DNA from: Poseidonibacter lekithochrous
Lineage (GTDB): Bacteria; Campylobacterota; Campylobacteria; Campylobacterales; Arcobacteraceae
Assembly (NCBI RefSeq): GCF_013283835.1
Contig: NZ_CP054052.1
Location: 2,108,001-2,172,000 of the forward strand
Direction: 5' to 3'
Length of the DNA: 64,000 nucleotides
Made by a program: the position numbers and the translations under genes. Under the pieces are notes generated by a model that saw only the letters and a program-made list of their open reading frames with translations, had not been told where the DNA came from and searched no databases. This document shows, piece by piece, positions 1 to 8,496 of the stretch. Each line of letters starts with the position of its first letter. The stretch's first letter is position 1.

Positions 1-395
1 GTCCCTCTTTGACCTACTGTAAATACATAATCATAGGCTTGAGATTGATTAGATCGCATTGATTCCTTTTCACTCTCACCATGATTTAAATGAACATGAT
101 AACCTCTACTATATCTTACTGATTGGAAATTTTTAAGAGAGTTATTAATATATAATAAAACTGCAAATTCATTTTCATCATAAAATTCTATTAAATCACT
201 AAATGATTCAAGATAAACAACTTCAATAGATTGATCTTTTAAATATTGTTTATAAACCTCATAATCAGTTATAATATATAAAACCTTATGTTTCTTATCT
301 AATTCCTCAAATGGTCTTTGCCATTGTTTTATCTGATAGTATGAGTTAATACCACCAGAAAAATATACTATTACTTCGCAGTTTTTATGATTCAA
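1..395 (-). CDS. CDP-glycerol glycerophosphotransferase-like protein (partial, N-terminal part)
   Basis: The N-terminal ~131 codons of a gene that runs off the left edge. A TTG start at 395 sits 5 bases after an AGAGG ribosome site and 8 bases after the stop of the upstream cytidylyltransferase, so the two are translationally coupled. No ATG fits. The protein begins with a Rossmann-like strand (VIVYFSGG) and carries YHVHLNHGESEKESM, which resembles the HG-containing motif of the CDP-glycerol:glycerophosphate glycerophosphotransferases (TagB/TagF family). Those enzymes transfer glycerol-phosphate from CDP-glycerol onto a surface polymer. The neighbour makes CDP-glycerol-type donors, which supports the call. 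The catalytic C-terminal part lies outside the window, so specificity cannot be judged. Another nucleotide-activated polyol transferase is possible. Confidence 0.6.
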   Translation of the reverse strand, partial: MNHKNCEVIVYFSGGINSYYQIKQWQRPFEELDKKHKVLYIITDYEVYKQYLKDQSIEVVYLESFSDLIEFYDENEFAVLLYINNSLKNFQSVRYSRGYHVHLNHGESEKESMRSNQSQAYDYVFTVGQRG

Positions 396-403
396 TTTAA
401 CCT

Positions 404-796
404 CTATAATGTTTTGATTTTTTCTATAAGTTCTGTAGTTGAGATATCTGGAGTTCTAGGTAGATATATAACTTCACAAATATCACTAAATTCGTCAAAT
501 TTTCCAGTCCAATCACATCCCATAATAAGACAGTCTGCTTTATGTTCTAGCAAATATTCTCTTTTTAATTCAAGAGATTCTTCTAAAAAGACTTCATTTA
601 CAAAGTCTAAGGATGAAATAATATGCATTCTTTCATCTTCAGTATAAAAAGGCTTTCTTCCCTTTTTTTTAAAGTTTAATTTATCAGAAGATATTCCAAC
701 AACTAACTCATTTCCATGAGACGCAGCTCTTTCTAGGATTCTTAAATGTCCTAAGTGAAAGATGTCAAAAGTTCCAAATGTTAAAACTCTTTTCAT
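404..796 (-). CDS. tagD: Glycerol-3-phosphate cytidylyltransferase-like nucleotidyltransferase
   Basis: A 130-residue single-domain cytidylyltransferase, the usual length of TagD/GCT. It shows the family motifs in order: GTFDIFHLGH near residue 8 (the HxGH nucleotide-binding signature), an RxxxI-type helix (ERMHIISSLDFV), and ISTTELIEKI at the C terminus (the RTxGISTT-like motif). It would join CTP and glycerol-3-phosphate, or a related polyol phosphate, to give a CDP-activated donor in the cytoplasm. It is first in an operon with the downstream glycerophosphotransferase-like gene, so the pair probably builds a glycerol-phosphate modification of capsule, LPS or another surface glycan. The substrate is not proven by sequence: family members also activate ethanolamine phosphate or sugar phosphates. 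Confidence 0.8.
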   Translation of the reverse strand: MKRVLTFGTFDIFHLGHLRILERAASHGNELVVGISSDKLNFKKKGRKPFYTEDERMHIISSLDFVNEVFLEESLELKREYLLEHKADCLIMGCDWTGKFDEFSDICEVIYLPRTPDISTTELIEKIKTL

Positions 797-924
797 TAAT
801 ACCTTTTCTAAATAATATCTATAACATATAACGATTATATAACTTAAAAAATTAATTAGTTATTAAATTTACTATTTACATTAAATCTACAAAATATAGT
901 TTAATTTCATAAAATATTGATAAA

Positions 925-957
925 TTTCATTTAAGTTTCATTTAATTTCACTATAAT
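925..957 (+). promoter_or_regulatory. Promoter with tandem TTTCATTTAA repeats before the NSS transporter
   Basis: Three TTTCA units start at 925, 936 and 946 (the first two extended as TTTCATTTAA), spaced 11 and 10 bp, i.e. one helical turn. They run directly into a perfect TATAAT at 952-957. Helically phased direct repeats against a -10 box are typical of OmpR-type activator sites. The regulator is unknown. Confidence 0.55.
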
Positions 958-982
958 TACCTAAAAATTTTAGGGGTTTTTT

Positions 983-2317
983 TTGAATAAATTTTCAAGA
1001 ATTGGATTTATCCTTGCTGCAGCGGGTTCTGCTGTTGGTTTAGGAAATATATGGAAATTCCCATATGTTACAGGAGAGTATGGAGGTGGTGCATTTGTAC
1101 TAGTATACCTTCTTGCTATTTTATTTATTGGTTTAACAGTATTCTTAGCAGAAGCAGTTATCGGTCAAAACGCACAATCAGATGTAGCTACGTCATTTGT
1201 AAAGACTTCAAAAACAAAAAATGAAAATTGGAAGTTTGCAGGATTTATGATTATTAGTGGTTTACTAATTTTATCATTCTATTCAGTTGTATTAGGATGG
1301 ATTTTAAATTATGTATTTACTTCATTCTCAGCATTACCTACAGAAGCTGCTGTTGCAGGAGCTGCGTTTGAAAAGCTAATTAGTGACGATATTGGTTCAT
1401 TAATTGTTTATCATACACTTATTGCGGGAACTGTAGTATTTATTGTTCTAAAAGGTATCAAAGACGGAATTGAAAAAATCAACTTAATCTTAATGCCATT
1501 ATTAGGTCTTATTTTAGGTGGTTTATTAATCTACGCATTAACTTTAGATTCATTCTCACAAGCTGTATCATTTATGTTTACACCTGATTTCTCTAAGATT
1601 AATGGTGATGCATTACTTGCAGCATTAGGACAAGCATTCTTTACACTATCACTTGGTGTTGGTACAATTATGACTTATTCTGCTTCATTACCAAAAGAAG
1701 CTAACTTTGTTAAATCATCATTTATGGTTGCTATTGTTGATACAAGTATTGCAATTATTGCTGGTTTAATTATTTTCTCATTCCTATTTGAAGCTGGTGC
1801 TCCAAGTGCAGCAGGACCTGGATTAGTATTTATTTCATTACCAGTTATTTTCTCTGGATGGGGAGTATTAGGACAAGTTATTGCTGTTTCATTCTTTGTT
1901 GCATTAGTATTCGCAGGAATCACTTCTGCTGTATCAATGATTGAACCATCACTTAAATTCTTCATTGAAAGATTTAATTTTACTAGAAGAAAAGCTACTA
2001 TTCTTTGTGGTTCTATTTTCTATGTATTAGGTATTGTTGCATTATTATCAATGTCTAAATCTTATGGTGCGGAGTTAACATTCTTTGGTAAAAATGCCTT
2101 TGATTGGATGGACTTTGCAACATCATCTGTAATGATGCCATTAGCAGCATTAATCACTTGTATTTTCTTAGGATATTTTGTTGATCAAGATATGTTAAAA
2201 GAGAAGTTTACAAAACACACAAGTCAAGCAGTATTTAATATCTGGTATTCGCTGATCAGATATATTGTACCTCTTGCAATTATTGTTTTATTCTTAAATA
2301 AATTAGGATTAATATAA
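983..2317 (+). CDS. NSS-family sodium-dependent transporter (LeuT fold)
   Basis: A 444-residue polytopic inner-membrane protein of the neurotransmitter:sodium symporter family. TM1 carries SAVGLGNIWKFPYVTGEYGG, the unwound helix that binds sodium and substrate in LeuT. TM6 has the matching FFTLSLGVGTIMTY break. It would import an amino acid or similar small solute driven by sodium. The substrate cannot be read from sequence. The start is a TTG at 983, 6 bases after an AGGGG ribosome site; the repeat-bearing promoter lies just upstream and a hairpin terminator just downstream, so it appears to be a single-gene transcript. Length is slightly short of LeuT (about 510), consistent with the many bacterial NSS proteins that lack the twelfth helix. 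Confidence 0.92.
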   Translation: MNKFSRIGFILAAAGSAVGLGNIWKFPYVTGEYGGGAFVLVYLLAILFIGLTVFLAEAVIGQNAQSDVATSFVKTSKTKNENWKFAGFMIISGLLILSFYSVVLGWILNYVFTSFSALPTEAAVAGAAFEKLISDDIGSLIVYHTLIAGTVVFIVLKGIKDGIEKINLILMPLLGLILGGLLIYALTLDSFSQAVSFMFTPDFSKINGDALLAALGQAFFTLSLGVGTIMTYSASLPKEANFVKSSFMVAIVDTSIAIIAGLIIFSFLFEAGAPSAAGPGLVFISLPVIFSGWGVLGQVIAVSFFVALVFAGITSAVSMIEPSLKFFIERFNFTRRKATILCGSIFYVLGIVALLSMSKSYGAELTFFGKNAFDWMDFATSSVMMPLAALITCIFLGYFVDQDMLKEKFTKHTSQAVFNIWYSLIRYIVPLAIIVLFLNKLGLI

Positions 2318-2323
2318 TACTTT

Positions 2324-2349
2324 AATCAAAGGCTTAGGCCTTTGATTTT
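2324..2349 (+). terminator. Rho-independent terminator
   Basis: A perfect 10-bp stem (AATCAAAGGC / GCCTTTGATT) with a TTAG loop at 2334-2337, followed by a short T run, 7 bases after the NSS transporter stop. Confidence 0.8.
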
Positions 2350-2420
2350 CTACTAAACTCTACAAAGTTAATTATCATTAAATACATTTAATATTATTTA
2401 CTGTACTATATCATCAACTT

Positions 2421-2494
2421 TTGAGGATGTGACATAGTGGCTGTGTGCTGGGCTCCAATCCAAATATACTAGCCCGATTTCCATTGTCACTCAA
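2421..2494 (+). ncRNA. Candidate structured RNA or 5' leader
   Basis: A GC-richer 74-nt stretch in the otherwise AT-rich gap between the transporter and the next operon. It can fold into a closed structure: TTGA (2421-2424) with TCAA (2491-2494), GTGACA..GTGG (2429-2440) with CCATTGTCAC (2481-2490, small bulges), and an inner GGGCT (2450-2454) with AGCCC (2471-2475). It ends 39 nt before the start of the downstream gene. It matches no tRNA (no T-arm GGTTCGA) and no riboswitch I recognise. It may be a cis-regulatory leader of the 2534 operon or a small RNA. Confidence 0.4.
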
Positions 2495-2533
2495 ACATCA
2501 ATATACTTTTATATAGAAATTTTAGGAGATATT

Positions 2534-4120
2534 ATGAATAAACAAGTAAAAACAACACTACTTCATATTCCACTTTTAGTATTTCAATACTATGCTATTT
2601 TATCTTGTACTCAAAAAAATATTGAGTATTCAAATATAAATTATTTAGAACCACTTGGTTTATTAATCCTTATTCCAATGATTATCATTACTATATATAT
2701 GACTTACAGATTAAAATCTATACATAAATATACAAGAGAATTATATTTATTTGTACTACTTTTTACTCCTACTTCTGTTGGATTCCTGGATAATCATATT
2801 GTATCTTCTCTTATTCCATTTTTAATCTATTCAATAAGTTTTTTCTATATTGACAATATAAAAAATGATGATTTTAGTGAAAATGATAATAAAAAAGAGA
2901 TAGCTCCAAGAGTTTATAATCAATTTTTAGATAACACTTTAGATGAGGGATTTGAAAAGTTTGATTGTAAAAAAGAATTGATTTTATTTGATGATATCAA
3001 AGATTGTGAAATATTAGAAGTAAACAAACTAAATGAAGAAATAGGTATAGTTTACATGAAAAATAATACAAAAAAGTTTTTAAAAATAGAACCAATTTAT
3101 CATATGAGTTCAATAAATGGAATAACTACATTTTTTAAAATTGACTCTAAACCATTAGATCAGATCATTACAAATACTCTTTATAGTGAAGAAGAAAAGA
3201 AAATGGTTGATCAGAATTTTATAAAAACTTCTCATGATATATTAACGGGAATAAAACAAATTGTTAATATATTTCATTTATCAAATAAGCATGATATACA
3301 CAATAGAAATGATATACTTGAAATTATTTATAAAGATAATAAAAACTTAACTAACTCATATAGACTACATTTCACTAATAATGAAAATGAAGATATAAAA
3401 CTAGATATTAAAAAGTATGAAGATATTTTCTCTTTTAAAACAAGAGTTTTAGAGGATAAAGATAAAACACAATTATTATACTCTTATGATCAAAAATATT
3501 TTTGTCCTAAGATGGAATATAACTATTTAGAAGAAGTATATGATGAATCAAAAGATTGTGAGAACTTATCTCCTCAAATAAGAAGAAAAGCTATATGTTC
3601 TTATGATTATGATTTTCCTTTAACTACATTTGGTAGGAAAATTAGATTTGTATTAGATGATAAGGAAGGTATAAAAGCATATAACATATCTCATTCGCAT
3701 CTTTTGAATCCTCTCTTTCTACCTAGTAAAGAAATCTATGCTTATTTAAATGAAAAAGAAAAGAAAAAACTACATCATTTTTTAGCTATTGCACAAATGT
3801 ATTTAAATGACTTATATGTGAATAGAGAGTTTGATAATCAATTTGTAATAGATACTTTTGAAAATGAAGATGATGATTGGAGATTTGATAAGTTAGAAGA
3901 AATTCTTGAAAATAGTAACTGGATAAAGAAAAGATACTATGATAATGCAGAGCAAGGTCATTCTGCTTCAATGTTAGTAGATATTTATTATAAAGAAAAT
4001 AATGAAGATAAAAAGTTTGTACTGTTTAATGAAAATGATTGGTTAAGTTTTAAAATATCAGTTAAATATAATGATGATGTAAAAAGTGAAGTTGAAGAGT
4101 TACTGAAGGATATAATGTGA
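2534..4120 (+). CDS. Membrane-anchored protein of unknown function
   Basis: A 528-residue protein I do not recognise. The first ~120 residues hold three to four hydrophobic segments (around residues 8-25, 40-60, 75-85 and 90-110). They are followed by a hydrophilic ~400-residue domain rich in Lys, Asp and Glu, probably cytoplasmic, with no motif I can assign. The start is ATG after a clear AGGAG ribosome site. It is the first gene of a tight operon: the next gene starts at GTG 4117, overlapping this stop by four bases, and a third follows with a one-base overlap. The other two products carry a signal peptide or membrane anchor, so the set may form an envelope complex. No function is proposed. 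Confidence 0.75.
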   Translation: MNKQVKTTLLHIPLLVFQYYAILSCTQKNIEYSNINYLEPLGLLILIPMIIITIYMTYRLKSIHKYTRELYLFVLLFTPTSVGFLDNHIVSSLIPFLIYSISFFYIDNIKNDDFSENDNKKEIAPRVYNQFLDNTLDEGFEKFDCKKELILFDDIKDCEILEVNKLNEEIGIVYMKNNTKKFLKIEPIYHMSSINGITTFFKIDSKPLDQIITNTLYSEEEKKMVDQNFIKTSHDILTGIKQIVNIFHLSNKHDIHNRNDILEIIYKDNKNLTNSYRLHFTNNENEDIKLDIKKYEDIFSFKTRVLEDKDKTQLLYSYDQKYFCPKMEYNYLEEVYDESKDCENLSPQIRRKAICSYDYDFPLTTFGRKIRFVLDDKEGIKAYNISHSHLLNPLFLPSKEIYAYLNEKEKKKLHHFLAIAQMYLNDLYVNREFDNQFVIDTFENEDDDWRFDKLEEILENSNWIKKRYYDNAEQGHSASMLVDIYYKENNEDKKFVLFNENDWLSFKISVKYNDDVKSEVEELLKDIM

Positions 4121-5361
4121 TTAAATTCCAAAATAGTATTTTATTTGTATTTTTATTTATAAGCACTATAAATCTTAATGCATCAGAAGAAATAGAACTT
4201 AATAATGAGTTCAAAAAATATGTTCCAAAAGAGTCTCAATACAAATGTAATGGGTTAAATGACTTATGTAAAAAGTTTTACATAGGATACAATCTATTTT
4301 CTGTTCAAGGAAGAACAAAACAGAGTTTAGAATATTTACTTGAAGCATATGAAAATAATATATCTTCTATACTTAAAGATGATTGGGATGCTAAAGATAA
4401 CTATTTAACTGATAATATATCTAGACTTTATGGAAGACTTGGTGATAAAAAAAATCAAATTAAATATTTAAAACTTTCAATAAAAGCAGGGGAAGACCAG
4501 AATATTTGTTATCTAGGAAGAGAATATGATAAGTTAGATATGCTAAAAGAAGCACATGAACTTTTTAAAGAAGGCTCTTCTAAAAACTATACTGAATGCT
4601 TTACAGACTATGGAATGTATCTTTTTAATGGAAGATATGTAAAAAAAGATGAAGAATTAGCAGGTAAATATTGGGAAAAAGCTTATTGGGACGATAGTTA
4701 TGGAGATATAGCAAATTATAATATGGCTGTATATTATGGCTATAAAAACAATGATAGACTCTATAAGTATCATATGCTAAAAGCATCACTATTGGGAGAT
4801 GAGGAAGCTAAATCTTATCTAAAAAGCCCATATATAAAAAGTATAAGTACCACAAAACTATTTTTAGAAGAAGCATTAGGAAGTAAATATAAAGATATTT
4901 CAAAAGTAAAAAATCTAGAGTTCTCAAATAGTTTTGATTTATACTATAGACTAAAAAAAATGTTTAATAGAAAAAATAAACTTTATACTAAATGGGAAGA
5001 AGACTATGAATATCAAGATAAAAGATGGGATGAAGATAAATCAAATGTAGTTAAGTTTTATAGAGACCAAAGTTCATTGATTTTTGAAGATAAAAAACTG
5101 ATACTAGAAACAACATTAAATAATCACTTTAATCAAAGAAAAATAATAGTAGATATGAAGCTTTTATATAAGGTTTTATTAGTTGATTTAAGTGAAGCTA
5201 AGGAATTTAATAAATTTTATACTGTAACAGTTGGCTTAATATCAAAAAATGAAAGCTTTGAATTTAAAAATAAAATATCACAATATAATTATAAGTTTTA
5301 CTGGTATGCAAAATATGATAAAGGTAGTGGTAAATTAATAGTTGAGATAGGAATAGTTTAA
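4117..5361 (+). CDS. Exported protein with TPR/SEL1-like repeats
   Basis: A 414-residue protein beginning at GTG, overlapping the previous stop. The first ~22 residues form a signal peptide (hydrophobic ILFVFLFISTINL, then NASEE), so it is probably periplasmic. Residues ~50-230 read as helical TPR/SEL1-like repeats (for example LYGRLGDKKNQIKYLKLSIK, YDKLDMLKEAHELFKEG and a YGMYLFNGRYVKKDEELAGK unit), a scaffold that usually mediates protein contacts. The C-terminal ~180 residues show no recognised motif. As the middle gene of a translationally coupled trio it may bridge the two membrane proteins. The repeat call is by eye and moderately sure; the role is unknown. Confidence 0.7.
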   Translation: MIKFQNSILFVFLFISTINLNASEEIELNNEFKKYVPKESQYKCNGLNDLCKKFYIGYNLFSVQGRTKQSLEYLLEAYENNISSILKDDWDAKDNYLTDNISRLYGRLGDKKNQIKYLKLSIKAGEDQNICYLGREYDKLDMLKEAHELFKEGSSKNYTECFTDYGMYLFNGRYVKKDEELAGKYWEKAYWDDSYGDIANYNMAVYYGYKNNDRLYKYHMLKASLLGDEEAKSYLKSPYIKSISTTKLFLEEALGSKYKDISKVKNLEFSNSFDLYYRLKKMFNRKNKLYTKWEEDYEYQDKRWDEDKSNVVKFYRDQSSLIFEDKKLILETTLNNHFNQRKIIVDMKLLYKVLLVDLSEAKEFNKFYTVTVGLISKNESFEFKNKISQYNYKFYWYAKYDKGSGKLIVEIGIV

Positions 5362-6035
5362 TGAGTTCAAAACAACAAAAAAGAAATCTTTTTATTGCCT
5401 ATATTGTTTTATTTTCTTTTATTATATGGGGTACATTTTTTAATGATAATGAAAAAGAAAATAGTTCTTCTAATACATCTCTATCAAATGAACAAATCAA
5501 AATATTATCAAACTCTTTAATCAGACCAACTCAAGGTGATATGCCAACAAATGAATATTTAAAAATGAAAGAGGTTTTTGAGAAAGACTTTATTGTTAAT
5601 TTTCTAGATTCATTTAAGGAACTAAGTACTAGTGATAAAAAACTTATAGGGAATAGCTTTAAAAAGTTTTATCATAATCAAATAAAACTAAAAAAACTTT
5701 TTGAAGAAGAATTAATTTATAAGTTTATGGAAAGAAATATTTCTTATAAATATGACTTTACTATTAAGACTATATCAGAATATAATATCTATTTAAAACT
5801 GTTTGATAACCATGAAGAAAAAATAGTTTTTAAAATAGACTTTGAAAAAAAAGAAAAAGAATACTCTTCAAAATATTTTTCAAAAGAGTATATAAAAGTA
5901 TATTTACCATATATAAATACAACCCTTTATACACCTTTAGATAAAAAAATAGTAGTGGAAAAAATGTTTAATCTTTTGGAAAATTCAGCCAAACAATTAA
6001 AACTAATAAATGAAAAACTTAAAATAAGAAAATAG
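5361..6035 (+). CDS. Single-pass membrane protein of unknown function
   Basis: A 224-residue protein with one N-terminal transmembrane segment (about residues 9-27, IAYIVLFSFIIWGTFF) and a charged, mostly helical remainder. The start overlaps the previous stop by one base, so it belongs to the same operon. No recognised motif. It is followed 8 bases later by a decayed gene that was probably once the fourth member. Confidence 0.7.
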   Translation: MSSKQQKRNLFIAYIVLFSFIIWGTFFNDNEKENSSSNTSLSNEQIKILSNSLIRPTQGDMPTNEYLKMKEVFEKDFIVNFLDSFKELSTSDKKLIGNSFKKFYHNQIKLKKLFEEELIYKFMERNISYKYDFTIKTISEYNIYLKLFDNHEEKIVFKIDFEKKEKEYSSKYFSKEYIKVYLPYINTTLYTPLDKKIVVEKMFNLLENSAKQLKLINEKLKIRK

Positions 6036-6043
6036 GAATAACC

Positions 6044-6682
6044 ATGTTTGAAGTAAGAGTTGGTGAATGTATAGAAACTGCTAGTAAATATTTATCGAAA
6101 AACAATTAGATGAAAATCTTAAACTATTTGCTGTACGTTGCGATACAAAAGAAGAATTAATTGAAGATTGGAATACTTATGGAGATTTTTATTTTATACG
6201 TGGATATGAGGATTATTATTTTTCAATCCACTATGTAGAAGAAAATGCCCAAAAGATTGTAGAAGAAATCAATAAAAAGAATATAAACATACACAAACAG
6301 TTAAAGGCATAGATTTAGATAATAAAGAATTAGCTATAAGAGTTGGAGATTTATATTATGATTCACTTTCAGAGTTTCTAGAAGCCTTATCTGAAAAACT
6401 ACATGAAGATGGAATTGCTGATAAAAACAGAGGAAGAAAGAAATTATCAGATTCTCTATTTCAAGCTTCACAAGATATAAAAAAAGCTAGTGAATCTATA
6501 GATATTGCTTGGGATATATGTGAGCCTTTTGTAAAGTCATGGCACGATAAGAATGATTTAGAGTATAATCAGTAAAAGATAAAAAGTCCTATTATAAAAT
6601 ATTTTGTGATGGAGTAATAAGTATTGAACTACATGGTAATTCAATAAAAACTCTTATAAAAAATTATGCTTTATTCTACTAG
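6044..6682 (+). pseudogene. Decayed gene with three frameshifts
   Basis: Four protein-like segments follow one another in different frames: ATG 6044 to about 6090 (MFEVRVGECIETASKYL), about 6090-6312 (from FIEKQLDENLKLF to INKKNI), about 6290-6575 (from KGIDLDNKELAIRVGDLYYD to EPFVKSW) and 6572-6682 (from VKDKKSYYKIFCDG to NYALFY, stop TAG). Joined, they would give a soluble protein of about 210 residues. Three frameshifts in 640 bp, with intact genes on both sides, points to genuine decay rather than random sequencing error, though that cannot be excluded. The family is not recognised. Confidence 0.65.
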
Positions 6683-6697
6683 ATAAATAGCAGAATT

Positions 6698-7837
6698 TTA
6701 CATAGATAAGCACTTGGCTATATTAAAAGCTGTTAGTTCTAGATTTCTTTTTGACTCTTTTTTAATTGTTTCAAAATCCATAGATATTGGTGTTATATCA
6801 AAAACTGCATCAATTCCATAATCAAATACAACTTCATAATCATTGCTAACGCATCCAGCAATTGCAATTACTTTTTTATCATATTTCTTTGCTAGTTTTG
6901 CTACACCAATTGGAGTTTTCCCATTAATAGTTTGAGAATCAATTTTACCCTCACCTGTTATAACTAAATCTGCTTTTTGTATTATTTGCTCTAAACCAGC
7001 TTTATCCATAATTATATCAATACCACTTTTTAGTTTTGCATCTAAGAATGTAATCAAAGCAAATCCTAATCCCCCGGCAGCTCCACAACCTTCTATATCT
7101 CTTCTTTTTATAGATAGTGTGCTTTCGCATAAATCTGCAAAACTTGAGACATAAGAGTCAAGAGTTTTTATCATATCTTTATTTGCGCCTTTTTGTTTTC
7201 CAAAAACATAAGAAGCACCATTTGAGCCACATAAAGGATTTTTTACATCACAAGCAACTTCAATATTAATATTTTTGAATTTTTCTTTTAATAAACTTGC
7301 ATCAAAACTTGAGATATTTTCTAAGTCTTTTCCACACACTAAAGGTAAAATATTATTTTTGTTATCATAAAAAATAACCCCTAAAGCTTGAAGCATACCA
7401 ATACCACAATCATTTGTAGCACTTCCTCCAAGACCTAAAACAAAATCTTTTACACCATTTTCTAGGGCATGATTTATTAATTGTCCAAAACCATAAGAGC
7501 TTGTATTCATAGGATTTTTCTCGTTTTGAGATAGAAGTTCTAATCCACTAGCACTAGCCATTTCAATAATTGCTGTTTTTTTATCTCCTAATATTCCGTA
7601 AAAAGATTCTACTTCACGAAAAAGTGGATCATAAACTTTTGTTTTAATAATCTCCCCAGAAGTTGAGTTTACTAAAACTTCTACAGTACCCTCACCTCCG
7701 TCAGCTAGGGGAATTGTATGAAAGTTTGCATTTGTAAACACTCTTTGAAAACCATTTTTTATACCATCACAAACTTCTTGTGCACTCATGGTTTCTTTGA
7801 AAGAATCAGGAGCAATAATAATATTTTGTTTATTCAT
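6698..7837 (-). CDS. Glycerate kinase (GarK/GlxK family)
   Basis: A 379-residue glycerate kinase that phosphorylates D-glycerate, feeding glyoxylate or tartronate carbon into glycolysis. The N terminus APDSFKETMSA is the family signature, followed by PLADGGEGTVE and LGLGGSATNDCGIGML (about residue 130), then GCGAAGGLG and ITGEGKID near 260-300, the conserved glycine-rich and catalytic loops. Length matches the family (~380). An upstream in-frame ATG at 7879 lies over a TATAAT-like sequence, so I prefer ATG 7837. The ribosome site is weak. It is transcribed divergently from the DCC-family gene and appears monocistronic. Confidence 0.92.
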   Translation of the reverse strand: MNKQNIIIAPDSFKETMSAQEVCDGIKNGFQRVFTNANFHTIPLADGGEGTVEVLVNSTSGEIIKTKVYDPLFREVESFYGILGDKKTAIIEMASASGLELLSQNEKNPMNTSSYGFGQLINHALENGVKDFVLGLGGSATNDCGIGMLQALGVIFYDNKNNILPLVCGKDLENISSFDASLLKEKFKNINIEVACDVKNPLCGSNGASYVFGKQKGANKDMIKTLDSYVSSFADLCESTLSIKRRDIEGCGAAGGLGFALITFLDAKLKSGIDIIMDKAGLEQIIQKADLVITGEGKIDSQTINGKTPIGVAKLAKKYDKKVIAIAGCVSNDYEVVFDYGIDAVFDITPISMDFETIKKESKRNLELTAFNIAKCLSM

Positions 7838-7924
7838 TATTTTTCTTTTTAATTTTAATCTTAGGTATATTATAGCCAATGTTAAGTACTATACGTTTAA
7901 GCAAAATATAATGAAGGCTAAATT

Positions 7925-8311
7925 TTGATTATGATTTACGATAGTAATTGTACATTATGTGAATCTTCTGTTCATTGGATTATTAAAAACGATAAAAATA
8001 AACATTTTAAATTTTTAAGTGCCCATTCAAGATTAGGTAAAAATTACTTATTAAAATACAATCTTGACCCAGATGATTTAGAAACTGTAACATTAATAAG
8101 AAATGATATTGCATATATAAAAAGTGATGCTGTTCTAGAAACTGCAAAAGAACTAGATGGTTCATGGAAACTATTTTATATATTCAAAATCATACCAAGA
8201 TTTTTAAGAGACAAAATATATATGTATGTTTCTAGAAATAGATTTAAACTCTTTGGGGATAGAGAAAAATGCATCTTACCTGAAGATGACATCAAAGATA
8301 GATTTATTTAG
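7925..8311 (+). CDS. DCC-family thiol-disulfide oxidoreductase-like protein (DUF393)
   Basis: A 128-residue protein with the DxxCxxC signature at the N terminus (IYDSNCTLCESSV), which names the DUF393 or DCC family. The rest is thioredoxin-like, ending in a basic segment (RFLRDKIYMYVSRNRFKLFG) and a CxLP motif typical of the family. The biochemical role in bacteria is unproven. TTG 7925 is the likely start because GAAGG lies 7 bases upstream; the ATG at 7931 would be 13 bases away. A strong hairpin follows the gene. Confidence 0.85.
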   Translation: MIMIYDSNCTLCESSVHWIIKNDKNKHFKFLSAHSRLGKNYLLKYNLDPDDLETVTLIRNDIAYIKSDAVLETAKELDGSWKLFYIFKIIPRFLRDKIYMYVSRNRFKLFGDREKCILPEDDIKDRFI

Positions 8312-8316
8312 CCATT

Positions 8317-8357
8317 AAAAAAGGGGAGAAATACGCAGATTTCATCCCCTTTTTTTC
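8317..8357 (+). terminator. Bidirectional terminator
   Basis: AAAAAGGGG (from 8317) pairs with CCCCTTTTTTT (to 8357), with an additional GAAAT/ATTTC step inside. The T run on one strand and the A run on the other let it serve transcripts from both sides. Confidence 0.75.
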
Positions 8358-8429
8358 ATTATTTACGTAAACTCTATGTTTACATTTCACTATATAGTGA
8401 ACTTTTATTTAATTAAATTTGTTACAATA

Positions 8430-8453
8430 TTAAAAATGATAATCCTTTGTCAT
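8430..8453 (-). CDS. Possible micro-ORF of seven codons behind a strong ribosome site
   Basis: On the minus strand a perfect TATAAT (8488-8483) is followed by GGAGG (8463-8459), 5 bases, and ATG 8453, reading MTKDYHF then TAA. The transcript could end at the terminator at 8317. Promoter, ribosome site and start are correctly spaced, but the product is only 7 residues. It may be a leader peptide, part of a small RNA, or chance. Confidence 0.2.
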   Translation of the reverse strand: MTKDYHF

Positions 8454-8496
8454 TAGCACCTCCATATTGTTTGGTTACTCTAATTATAACATCATT

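Noticed and set aside
2421-2494. tRNA gene
   Set aside because: No T-arm consensus, no CCA-type acceptor stem, and the stems are in the wrong positions.
8358-8496. Small signal recognition particle RNA in the gap before the exonuclease
   Set aside because: I see no conserved GGAA/AGCA core of the SRP domain; only the promoter and micro-ORF noted above.
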